A DNA stretch of 11,496 bases from Acanthamoeba castellanii str. Neff (Eukaryota; Discosea; Longamoebia; Acanthamoebidae). This document shows positions 1 through 8,287 of this stretch, in pieces. The DNA is taken from assembly GCF_000313135.1 (NCBI RefSeq), contig NW_004457532.1:935954-947449 (forward strand). Reading direction: 5' to 3'. The position numbers were made by a program, and so were the translations under genes. A model generated the notes under the pieces. That model saw only the letters and a list, made by a program, of their open reading frames with translations, had not been told where the DNA came from and searched no databases. The stretch's first letter is position 1. Every line of letters begins with the position of its first letter.

Positions 1-12
1 ATCCGCGGATGA

Positions 13-104
13 TCGCGATGTCCGCGGGAGGTCGCGATGTCCGCGGGAGATCGCGATGTCCGCGAAAACAAGCCATCTCCAGCGAAAACAAGCCATCCCC
101 AGCG
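13..104. repeat. Two adjoining tandem repeats, 19-bp and 20-bp units
   Basis: A 19-bp unit (tcgcgatgtccgcgggagg and a one-base variant) occurs twice in full at 13-31 and 32-50 and partly at 51-64. It runs directly into a 20-bp unit beginning gcgaaaacaagccatc, present at 62-81 and 82-101. The window itself opens with the 10-bp palindrome atccgcggat (1-10). Confidence 0.85.
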
Positions 105-326
105 TTAGTCTCCTTGCGCCCCACCTGCTTGACTAGTAGTCTTGTGCGCCGTGCTCGTGCAAAAAAAGTGTGAGAGGGCCGTACTATTACATGGCGGTGC
201 TGCAGTGTGGTGCCGGCACTGCATGCACCTTAGAGCTCACGAGCTGCGGTGTGGCGAGTAGCCCATGCGTAGCTCATGCGAGGACAACACGTTAATAGCC
301 TTCTGCGCGTTCTACACGTTTCGGAC

Positions 327-342
327 TCATCTCCGGAGATGA
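327..342. repeat. 16-bp perfect palindrome
   Basis: tcatctccggagatga equals its own reverse complement. It lies in gene-free sequence. A palindromic protein-binding site is possible, but nothing else supports that. Confidence 0.6.
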
Positions 343-480
343 TTCGCCGTCCCGCGACTTACGCGGGTGATCGCTCGTTGCGGGCGGCAACTCAGGAGAT
401 GAATCTTATCCGCTGATGTCGCGGACAACAGCGGGCCGTCCTGTGGAGTCGCCGTCCGCGACCTCCGCTGTTCATCTCTT

Positions 481-534
481 GCTCGTCTCTCTACTGGTGC
501 TCGTCTCTCTACTGGTGCTCGTCTCTGCACTGGT
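481..534. repeat. 18-bp unit repeated three times
   Basis: The unit gctcgtctctctactggt is present at 481-498 and 499-516, and with a two-base change at 517-534. Because 18 is a multiple of three, it opens reading frames on both strands (VLVSLL-type on plus, APVERR-type on minus). These are best explained as repeat artefacts. Confidence 0.85.
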
Positions 535-624
535 GCCGCACGTGGTCTTGAGTCTCCGCTGGTGGAGGTGTTGTCCGCGGACGTCGCAGACAACCGAGCG
601 AAAAGTTGGGGGTACACAAAACGC

Positions 625-901
625 GAAGCATCGTGCAGGGCTTAATCCTATCACATGTGGAAGCCCATTCTCTGCGAGGCATTTAGAACGAAACGCGAGA
701 TCTGGAGCTTACAGCAAGCGAGGAAAGGAGTGCTTGGTTGTGTGTCACCGAAATATGGGCAAAGGACTCGGAAACTGCTAGGTCCTAGAGGCCCAATGAA
801 GCATCGTACAGGGCTGAGTCCTATCACATCTTAAAGCCCGTCCTCTGCGGCGCTTTTTGAACGAAACGCGAGGCCACGAGCTTACAGAGCAAGCGAGAAA
901 A
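625..901. repeat. Diverged direct duplication of about 100 bp
   Basis: Copy A (about 625-726) and copy B (about 798-901) align along their length: both begin gaagcatcgt and share cctatcacat, gaacgaaacgcgag and gagcttacag with substitutions and one 2-bp indel. The start-to-start distance is 173 bp. A remnant of a dispersed element or a local duplication are both possible; no terminal repeats or coding potential were seen. Confidence 0.75.
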
Positions 902-932
902 CTAGAAATCTTGCTTGTGTGAGGAAAGCTGC

Positions 933-1041
933 AAAAATTCTAAGTCAAAACTCCGGCGAACTGGACAAAATCCGGGGACGGTAAAAGGGTCATTATTTTG
1001 TATCTGCGAAAAAATACCAAAAATTCCAAGTCAAAACTCCG
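933..1041. repeat. Pair of 23-bp direct repeats
   Basis: The word aaaaattctaagtcaaaact plus ccg at 933-955 recurs at 1019-1041 with one change, 86 bp apart. The flanks are A-rich. The role is unknown. Confidence 0.7.
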
Positions 1042-1195
1042 CCCGCCTTGGGTGCGGGTTATCCCAAGTTGGGTGGGCAACACGCGGCAGAATAAAGGGC
1101 GAGGAGTGGGGTGAGGGGCCAAGGTTACTTGGTGTGTATTAATCGGAAAGAGGCTACGCAACAGGACACACAAAGGGATGTTGTCGCTTGTTTGC

Positions 1196-2805
1196 TTACT
1201 TGAAGATCTTGCCGTTATCCTGGAACTTCCTGTCGCCGAAGTCGCCCTCCCACGACCAGTAGGTCTCGACGAGCTTGCGCTGGGCCGGGTCGGCGTGGTC
1301 AACCTTGGTCCAGGTGTGGTGCTCAGCGTCGGGGTTCTCCCAAAGCTCCTCGGGGAGCTCGGTGCCGCGGAAGAGCCAGAGGCCGCCAATCTGGAGCTTG
1401 GGCTCCTCACCGAAGATGAGAAGAGAGCCGAAGCCGTACTTGCGGAGCTTGTCCATGCGCTGGAGGAAGCCGCCGACCAGGTTGCTGGTCATGAACATCT
1501 TGGTGAGCTCGTCGTTGTACTTGTAGTCCGACAGCCAGAGCGACCAGCCCTCGGCGTCGAAGTGCTCCCAGAACCAGGGCATGGCGACCTTGAGGATGTC
1601 GTTGTTCGAGTAGGTCCTCTTCCACTCGTCGAGGTCGAGCTTGGTGGGCGGGAGGAGGTCCAGCTTGCTCTTGGCCTTGGGCTTGGCAGCGCCTTCCTCC
1701 TCCTCACCGCCGGCAGCGGTCTCGGCCTTCTTGGCGGGAGCGGCCTCGGCCTTCTTGGCGGGGGCAGCGGTGGCACCCTTGGCCACAGCCATCTTCTCAG
1801 CCAGCTTGGTCTCGCCCAGCACGGTCCTGAACTGGGGCTGGTTGACGCACGTCAGGAACCACCTGTTCACGTTGCCGTAGTTCTTGCGGAAGGTGATGTC
1901 CAACACCTGCAGGGAGGATGAGATTAGTGTGTGCCCTCTCTCCTCTCTCTCTACTTGTGAGCATTGATTTTGACAGTCGTTTGGGGCGGGGGAAGAACCA
2001 TGGTGTAAAGGCGGTAGAGAGCCATCGACACAACGATGTCAGCGAGGGAGACGCGCTCGCCAACGAGATAGGTCCTGTAGGTGAGGTGCTTGTTGAGCAG
2101 CTCAAGGGCCTTCTTGATGTCGGCCTTGGCGCGCTCGGTGGCCTCGGCATTGAAGGGCACAATCTCGAAGATCGGGTACAACCAGGCGGAGGCGGGCAGC
2201 TCGATCTCGTTGGCCGAGAAGTCGATCCACTGATCGATCAGCGACTGGAAAAAAAAATGTAAAGAGATGCGGTGAGAAGGGCCAGGAAAAAAAGCGGGTC
2301 CTCAAATCCATCGCGCAATTGAAAGCGCGAGGGGCTACTTACGGCCTCATAAGGGCTGGAACCGTAGATCTTGGAGCTACCACCATACCTGGCCGCTAAA
2401 GAGAGCGGAAATTGGAGGTGAGAAAATACAAAATGTGGGAGTAGTTGGTGGTGGAAGGGCCAGCGCACCATAGCGGGCAATGGCGTTGCTCTCGAAGAGA
2501 GGACCCTCAGGGGTCTCGAGGGCGGGAACCTTCTGGAGAGGGAACTTGGCCGCGAACTCGGGAGTCTTGTTATCGACTCCGATCTGGAAGGCAGGGGCCT
2601 CGATCTGGAGACCAGTGAAGTTTCCGGCGATCTGGGCCTTCCACACGCGGTGGTTGTTGGGGTACGAGAAGATCTTCTGCTCCCATTGATCACGGAACGC
2701 ACCAGACGATTACATGACGCGAGATGAGTACATACACGAACAACCGAACCACGGCACAAGGGGAGCAGAGAGAGAGAGAGAGAGTTGGCCACGCACGTGA
2801 GACAT
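1196..2805 (-). CDS. EEF1G: Translation elongation factor eEF1B gamma subunit
   Basis: Gamma subunit of the eEF1B guanine-exchange complex, which reloads eEF1A with GTP in the cytosol. Coding exons (minus): 2805-2797, 2676-2469, 2395-2343, 2244-1999, 1906-1196 (stop TAA), giving 408 aa, near the usual 410-440. Residues about 4-80 form a GST N-terminal fold (FSYPNN; FESNAIARY), about 85-200 the GST C-terminal fold (YLVGERVSLADI; NRWFLTC). Residues about 205-255 are a Lys/Ala/Glu-rich linker with a duplicated AAPAKKAE, and about 256-408 the conserved EF1G domain (MPWFWEHFD, DYKYNDELTK, GLWLFRG) ending NGKIFK. Introns are GT-AG and phases fit. The first coding exon is only ATG TCT CAC. It was chosen because an in-frame stop blocks extension of exon 2 and the intron gives the expected KIFSYP start. 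The first acceptor is a GAGCAG tandem, so a 409-aa form is possible. Confidence 0.96.
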
Positions 2806-3070
2806 GAGGGCTGGAGGCGACTGCTACTGCGACTGTGTACGGTGCGAGGGCAAAGGCGAAGAACAGGCGGCCAGCGTGCCCACGCTTGCGTCCGTCGGGG
2901 TTAGCCCCCCCCCAGCATTCGTAGTATTTTCTCAGCACCAAAACCCCAGAGGAAAAATTGTGGGGGAAAAAGAAAAGCGCCAGTTTATGTTTTTTAAGAA
3001 GAAAGTTCGGGCTTTGGGCGAGGGATGACGGTGTGAATGTGGCGGTGGTGTGGTTGTTGCTGTTGTTGTT
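2806..3070. promoter_or_regulatory. Spacer: OGDH 3' end and EEF1G promoter
   Basis: These 265 bp separate the OGDH stop from the EEF1G start, both genes reading leftward. By position it must hold the OGDH 3' UTR and cleavage site and the EEF1G promoter and 5' leader. On the minus strand an A-rich word, ttaaaaaacataaac (about 2986-3000), is the only candidate for a polyadenylation-like signal. A ten-base C run lies at about 2907-2916. No TATA box is convincing. Confidence 0.5.
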
Positions 3071-6000
3071 CTACGAGAAGGCGGCGTCGAGGAGCTGGGT
3101 GAGCTGGCGCTTGTGGGCCTTAGCGGAGCCGGTGGCGGTGGAGGCGGACACGGCGCGGCCAAAGTAGGCGGGCTCGGCGTGGGCGTGGGCGGCCTTGGCG
3201 AGGGCAGTGCGCATGTGGGGGCTGACAAAGGTCCAGGCGCCCATGTTCATGGGCTCCTCCTGGACCCAGCCGGTCGTGGCGTTGCGGTAGCGCAGGGCCT
3301 GCTCGGCGACGCGGTCGAAGGGGAACGGGGCGAGCTGCTCGACGCGCACGATGGCCACGTCATTGATGGCGGCCTTCTCCCGGCGCTCGGCGAGGTCGTA
3401 GTAGACGTTGCCGCTGCAGAAGAGCACCTTTCGGATGCGGTCATCGCTTACCGGGTTCTCCGCGGTGTCGTTAATCACGCGCCGGAAGCGGGGCTGGGTG
3501 CCCTTGTCGGAGAACTCCTCCAGGCTGGACACGCAGCGCGGGTGGCGCAGCAGCCTCTTGGGCGACATCACGATCAGCGGCTTGCGGAAGTCGCGGTGCA
3601 CCTGGCGACGGAGGGCGTGGAAGTAGTTGGCCGGCGTCGTCACGTTCACCACCTGGATGTTGGCCTGCTGGATCTGACGCCGCTCCGTCGGATCCATCTC
3701 CGGGATCACGAACGGATCTGAGTCCGACAGCTGCAGGAATCGCTCCAGCCTTCCCAAGGGGGGAATTTGGCGGATGGGTGTGACACGTGAGTGACCCCAC
3801 CCCCGCGAGAGATCCCAATACTAGGCGCGACACACACGACACGACACGACACGACACGACACGCACACGACACACACACACACGACACACACACGACATG
3901 CATACCTGGCGGAGCTGTGCTCGGGTCCTTGCCCATCATAGCCGTGGGGAAGCAGCATGACCAGGCCCGACTGGCGTTGCCACTTCTGCTCGCCAGACGA
4001 GATGAACTGGTCCACGATCACCTGCGCCCCGTTGGCAAAATCGCCAAATTGCGCTTCCCAGAGCACCAGCGAATTGGGATTCTCCTGCACGACGCCGCCA
4101 GGTCAGGTCGCGTGAGTCAATCAATGACAAAGCACAAGCAAACGCCACGCCATCTGGCGAGAGAGTACCAGGGAGAAGCCCAGCTCGTAGCCCAGGACGG
4201 CATACTCGGAAAGGGAGGAGTTGTGCACAAACACGGGCGCCTGCGCCGGGTCGATGTGTCGGAGGGGCTGGTAGGTCTCGCCGGTCTCCCTGTCGTGCAG
4301 GACCGCATGCCTGGAGCGGAGCAGAGGAGTCAGGAGACACCCGGCGGCGGCGGCGGCGGCGGCAGAACCCAATCCGGTAATTTGATTTGTTGGGTGATAA
4401 TATAAAGAATATAAAGAATATAAAGAATAAGAATAAGAAAAAGAATCTGTTAAGAAACATACCGGTGCGAGAAGGTGCCGCGCTCGACATCCTGACCGGT
4501 GAGGCGGATCAGGTTGCCCTCAAGGGCGAGGGAGCCCAGGGCGAGCTGCTCAGCCGTGCCCCAGTCGATGTTCTTGCCCGATTCGAACATGAGCTTCTTG
4601 CGCTTGATGAGCTTCTCCAGGTTCGGGTGCAGCTTCATGCCCTCGGGCAGCGAGCTCACCGTGGCGCCGATCTATTGTCGTTGTCGTCATCATCATCATC
4701 ATCATCATCGTAACACACACGGTGGGATCGGTGGAGGGGCGGTGAGCGACTGGCGACCGTGGCCGGAGGAGGCGGAAGCGGAGGAGGCGGATGGGGGGGG
4801 GGTGTACCTTGGAGATGACGGCGTCGGGGATGGCGGTGGGGCGGATGGAGGAGTACTGGTGGGCGGACTTGAAGCCCTTCCAGTAGGAGGAGAACCAGTC
4901 GGCCTTGTTGGGGACGTGGGTGGAGGAGGCCTGGAAGGCCTTGTTGTGCTCCTCGTTGACAAAGTCCTCCATCTGCTTGATGCGCGCGTCGTCGACGACG
5001 CCCTCGGCCTTGAGCTTGGCGCGGTAGAGGTCGAGGGTGGACTGGTGCTTCTCGATCATGCGGTACATCTGGGGCTGCGTGTAGCGCGGCTCGTCGCCCT
5101 CGTTGTGTCCGGCGCGGCGGTAGCAGATGATGTCGATCACGACGTCCTTCTTGAAGGCCTGCCGGTACTCGGCGGCGAGCTTGAGCGTGTGCACGACGGC
5201 CTCGGGGTCGTCGCCGTTGACGTGGAAAATGGGCGCATTCACGGTCTTGGCCACGTCCGTGGGATACGACGACGCCGTGTTGGTGCGCGAGCCCCTCAGC
5301 GCCGTGGTGAAGCCCACCTGGTTGTTGACGACAATGTGGATGGTGCCGCCCGTCGTGAAGTTCTTCCAGATACCGAGGTCCAGCGTCTCGTAGACGACGC
5401 CCTGCGACGCAAACGCAGCGTCGCCGTGCAGGAGCACCGGCATCACCCTGGTACGCTCGGTGTCGCCCATGTACTGCTGCTTGGCCCTCGCCTGCGATTG
5501 TGTGTCGTGTGTGTGTTGTGTGCCGTGCCGTGCCGTGTGTGTCGTGTGTGTGTTGTGTGCCGTGCCGTGCCGTGCCGTGTCGTGTCGTGTCGTGTCGTGT
5601 CGTGTCGTGTCGTGTCGTGTCGTGTGTTACGCAACATACGCATACATCAGACCAAATAAGTAAATTGCATGGTGCTATCCCCCCCCCCCCATGCGACGCG
5701 ATGCGTGGAGTAGGGTGGTGTACCTTGCCCTCGACGACCGGGTTGACGGCTTCGAGGTGGGACGGGTTGGCCACGAGAGAGAGGTGGACCTTCTTGCCCG
5801 AGGCGGTGGGGCGGTCGTAGGAGGTGCCCAGATGGTACTTGACGTCGCCCGTGCCGAGACCCAGGTCATCGGAGTGGTCCTTATTGCCCTCCAGGTCGAA
5901 CTCGTGCAGCAGCGCATCCAGCGGCTTGCGCACCACGTTGGCCAGCACGTTCAGGCGGCCACTATAACAACAATAACAACAACAGCAGCAGCAGCAGCAG

Positions 6001-7822
6001 CAGCAGCAAAAACGATCGAAGCACCATCAGCCAGGGTCAGCGCAGTTTGCTCCCTCTCGCGCTCACACAAGAGGCGTGGGTGCAAATTGGAGGGGGGGGG
6101 CGCACCGGTGGGGCATGCCGATCACGACAGACTCCACGCCAAGATCCGCCGCAGTGTCGATCATGGTCTTCATGCCGGGGATCAAGGTCTCGCACCTGGT
6201 CGCCGCGTGACCCCACCAACTCCGTCGTTACTAAGTGGCACCACCAGCAGCAGCCACCAGCGCAGCCACCAACGCGAGCACGAGCACCGGGTGTGTGTGT
6301 GCTACGGACCCGTCGAGGCCGAAGCGCTTGGTGTTCTGGTACTTCATGGCCAGGAAGCGCTCGAAGAGGGTCGCCCACGTGAGACGGTCGAGAAGGTGGA
6401 ACTTCTGCTCGGGCGAGAACGAAAAAGGCTCCGGGGTCTCCACGCGCTCCCTATGAACGTTCAACGCCGGCGATGCACCCCCTGCTGGTCAGCTGACACC
6501 ACCGGGAGGGCGGCTCTGTAGAGGACTGTTGGGGGGGGGGATTAGCAGAGCGGCGCACCTGATCCAGTTGCACTCGTGGCGGTCGGGGATGTGCATGTAC
6601 TCCACGCCGATGGTGCTGCAGTAGGTCTGCTTTAGACGCACCAGGATCTCCCGCAGCGTTACCGTGGCACTGCGCACCCCGCCCACCCCATCATCATCGT
6701 CATCATCGTCGTTGTGATCAGCATCAACAACGTCAACATCAACAACATCGACAACCGCCGCCGGCCGTTCGTCGCAGGGAGGGCAGGTACCTGCCGTGGG
6801 AGAGGAAGCCCGAGATGACGGACTCGCCGCCCAGGTGGATCGGGCGGTCCATGTCGGCATCGGTGAAGCCATAGGTGGAGGGAAGCAGCTCCGGAGGGAC
6901 GAACGAGGAGAGCGGGCCACCGGTGAGCGGGTCCAGCTTGGCCAGCGTGTGGCCCCGCACCTGGTAGGCACGCACCAACAGCAGCAGACGCATCGAATCG
7001 CTCACCCGACGCGAGAGATCCTCCTCCGACACCCCGCCTACACACACACACACACACACGCCCACATCCCCAATGCACCCCACCCACCCATATATATTTC
7101 AATATATAGGGGGCACGCGGGTCAAACACTAAAGACACAAAAGACCACCGCACTATCGGACCGCCCCTCTTCGTGGGTTTTTTTTTGTTTTTTGCTTTAC
7201 ATTATGGATATATCGACGTAATAACTTTTTTTAAAAAAACGGACGAAGTGAATCGACGGGAAGAACTACAAAAGAAGCGGGCACATAAACAAACCAACTA
7301 AATACAAACAAACAAACAAACTAAATACAAAATAAAGCCCCGCATGGCGGGTAAATCGGGAGGTATGATGGTTGTTGTGGTTATTGTTATTTTGAGGGAA
7401 TGAGTAGGAGGGAGGGGGGTACCGGCGGGGGGAACGGCGGCGGTGGCACCGCGAAGGGTGGGGGGAGCGGTGAAGGCCTCGCCGGGGGCGCGACCGGCGT
7501 CGACGGAACGGAAGTAGGAGGCCCACGAGGCGTGCACGCTGTTCGCATCGCGCTTCCAGGCCTGGTACATGTCCTCGACGTAGGCGCCCGAGGTCCCATC
7601 GGCGAAGGTTTCCGACAGACGCGAGAGGGGCACCGCCGACGACGACGTGGGAGAGGCCGCCGCCTGACGCGAAGCCGTTGTGAGGGAGTACCAACGCGAA
7701 GACGCCCCGCCGGTGAGCGACGAAGAGGCAACGCGTGATCCCGCAAATCCGGCGCGGCCCATTCCCGTGAAGGCCAAGGGTCCCCGGCTCAGTAGACCGG
7801 CCCGCGCTCTAGATGACAGCAT
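3071..7822 (-). CDS. OGDH: 2-oxoglutarate dehydrogenase E1, mitochondrial
   Basis: Thiamine-diphosphate E1 of the 2-oxoglutarate dehydrogenase complex: decarboxylates 2-oxoglutarate and transfers the succinyl group to E2 lipoate (TCA cycle, mitochondrial matrix). Coding exons (minus): 7822-7423, 7037-6791, 6669-6559, 6450-6310, 6195-6106, 5961-5724, 5491-4808, 4671-4463, 4310-4169, 4084-3906, 3749-3071 (stop TAG). The total is 1039 aa, close to the usual ~1020. All ten introns are GT-AG with consistent phases. Residues 1 to about 50 are Arg/Ser/Ala-rich without acids, a typical mitochondrial presequence. Residues about 81-106 (YVEDMYQAW...SWASYF) are the E1 N-terminal domain. Active-site blocks include MPHRGR (327-332), HGDAAF (431-436) followed by [10 protein letters not shown] (ThDP/Mg motif), and [12 protein letters not shown] (696-707). 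The C-terminal transketolase-like part has [16 protein letters not shown] and EQLAPFPF. The ATG at 7822 starts the presequence; an upstream in-frame GTG was ignored. Confidence 0.97.
3834..3896. repeat. (ACACG)n/(CA)n microsatellite in OGDH intron 10
   Basis: Six perfect ACACG units occur on the plus strand (3834-3863), followed by mixed CA/ACACG repeats to about 3896. It lies next to the intron 10 donor (intron 3905-3750). In the OGDH transcript it reads as CGUGU repeats, complementary to the repeat in intron 6. Confidence 0.9.
4342..4446. repeat. (CGG)n and AT-rich 9-bp repeat in OGDH intron 8
   Basis: Intron 8 (4462-4311) holds (CGG)7 at 4342-4362 on the plus strand. It also holds three ataaagaat units at 4402-4428 that decay into aagaataagaaaaagaat. 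On the transcribed sense this is a pyrimidine- and AU-rich start of the intron followed by a CCG tract before the acceptor. Confidence 0.85.
4688..4709. repeat. (CAT)7 microsatellite in OGDH intron 7
   Basis: Seven CAT units on the plus strand (sense ATG/GAT) lie about 17 bp inside the intron 7 acceptor (intron 4807-4672). A nine-base homopolymer (G on plus, C in sense) sits next to the intron 7 donor. Confidence 0.9.
5504..5625. repeat. (CGTGT)10 array and 37-bp duplication in OGDH intron 6
   Basis: Ten perfect CGTGT units (plus) fill 5576-5625. Next to it a block of about 34 bp starting gtcgtgtgtgtgttgtgtgc occurs at 5504 and again at 5541 (37-bp period), followed by gccgt variants. The array makes up over half of intron 6 (5723-5492). 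Sense RNA reads ACACG, the complement of the intron 10 repeat. A ten-base C run (plus) lies nearer the donor. Confidence 0.92.
5965..6007. repeat. (CAA/TAA)n(CAG)8 repeat in OGDH intron 5
   Basis: An AAC/AAT-type stretch leads into eight CAG units (5983-6006) on the plus strand, i.e. (CTG)8 followed by TTG/TTA in sense, directly before the intron 5 acceptor (intron 6105-5962). The U-rich sense stretch probably serves as the polypyrimidine tract. Confidence 0.88.
6686..6714. repeat. (ATC/GTC)n repeat in OGDH intron 2
   Basis: An interrupted trinucleotide run (catcatcatcgtcatcatcg) lies near the acceptor of intron 2 (6790-6670). More imperfect AAC/ATC trinucleotides fill the rest of the intron (about 6720-6755). 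Confidence 0.8.
7040..7112. repeat. (CA)10 tract and AT hairpin at 3' end of OGDH intron 1
   Basis: A CA repeat (7040-7059 on plus; UG in sense) runs directly into the intron 1 acceptor, reading tgtgtgtag before exon 2. Further into the intron, tatatat (7091-7097), ttca (7098-7101) and atatata (7102-7108) form a perfect 7-bp stem with a 4-nt loop. Flanking CCC/GGGG extend it past one mismatch. Intron 1 (7422-7038, 385 bp) is the longest and most AT-rich intron here, with a TTTTTTTAAAAAAA palindrome at 7226-7239. Confidence 0.8.
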
Positions 7823-8287
7823 TCTTCGCTGCACGTGGTAGTCGCAGTAGTCGTGCCGGTGAAAACGGATTATTGTTGGTTTGTTGTTTGGGGGGGGGAG
7901 GTGGTTAACTCAGGTGGCCTATTACTGTTTCAGTGGCGGCACGAACTCACGAGTACAGTATCAGAGGACGAAAGGGACGCACTTGGGATCAGGGGAACAG
8001 GGCAGAAGCCAGCAGCAGCAGCAGCAGCACTCTTGTTCGTAGAAGCACAACGACGTCGTTGTGAGATCTTTTGGGTTCTGTCCGCGCGTACCCTCCGCAC
8101 CGTTTTCTTGGTTTTTCCGGCGCCACGCAAAGTAATTGCTTGTTCCTGCCTTCGTTTCCTTTCATTTTTCTTTTGATCTTGGGCCTGCCCAAAAAAAAGA
8201 GAAAAGAAAACAGAAATCAAAAGCAAAAGAAACCGCCAAAAAAACCCAACCCAGCCAGAATCGTCTCCATTTCCAAGCAGTAGGCAC
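7823..8287. promoter_or_regulatory. Divergent OGDH-SRRM1 promoter and leader region
   Basis: These 465 bp lie between the OGDH start (leftward) and the SRRM1 start (rightward), so both promoters and 5' leaders must fall here, unless leaders extend further through introns. No protein-coding exon was recognised. Contents: an eight-base G run near 7890, an AGC repeat at 8011-8030, and a pyrimidine-rich stretch followed by an A-rich stretch (about 8150-8275) that together make a long imperfect inverted repeat. No convincing TATA box was found. Confidence 0.5.
8161..8233. repeat. Imperfect inverted repeat upstream of SRRM1
   Basis: The arms pair around TTGGGC (8179-8184) and GCCCAA (8187-8192). 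Outside this, cttttgat (8170-8177) pairs with atcaaaag (8217-8224), and pyrimidine-rich sequence from 8161 pairs with A-rich sequence to about 8233 with bulges. It ends about 55 bp before the SRRM1 start codon, so it is probably in the promoter or 5' leader. Confidence 0.5.

Larger units (their letters stand above)
1..1195. other. Intergenic region with short repeats, no supported gene
   Basis: No reading frame here resembles a known family or joins to one by splicing. An open frame at 416-781 (plus, 121 codons) and an opposing one at 327-617 owe much of their length to an 18-bp tandem repeat, whose unit is a multiple of three and so stays open on both strands. The stretch holds several repeat families, listed separately, and the words tgtccgcgg and gatgtcgcggac recur near 17-64, 416-425 and 571-595. 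The right end (about 1100-1195) should contain the 3' UTR and cleavage site of the leftward EEF1G gene, but no clear AATAAA is seen on that strand. Confidence 0.6.

Noticed and set aside
416..781. 121-codon plus-strand open frame with a Leu/Val-rich, membrane-like stretch
   Set aside because: The hydrophobic stretch is the translation of the 18-bp tandem repeat, the opposite strand is open over the same repeat, and nothing resembles a known protein.
1178..1921. 247-codon plus-strand open frame opposite EEF1G
   Set aside because: It is antisense to the conserved EF1G C-terminal exon, and its composition (Leu/Gly/Val) is that of a reverse-strand shadow.
5504..5625. Regular repeat with 37-bp period, CRISPR-like at first sight
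   Set aside because: Only two copies, low complexity, no unique spacers, and it lies in an intron of a eukaryotic gene.
4499..5659. 386-codon plus-strand open frame opposite OGDH
   Set aside because: It lies antisense to well-conserved OGDH exons 7 and 8 and ends in the CGTGT repeat (Cys/Arg/Val runs). It is a shadow of GC-rich codon use.
7165..7200. Hairpin followed by a T run resembling a bacterial terminator
   Set aside because: The stem is only about three base pairs and the location is inside a eukaryotic intron.
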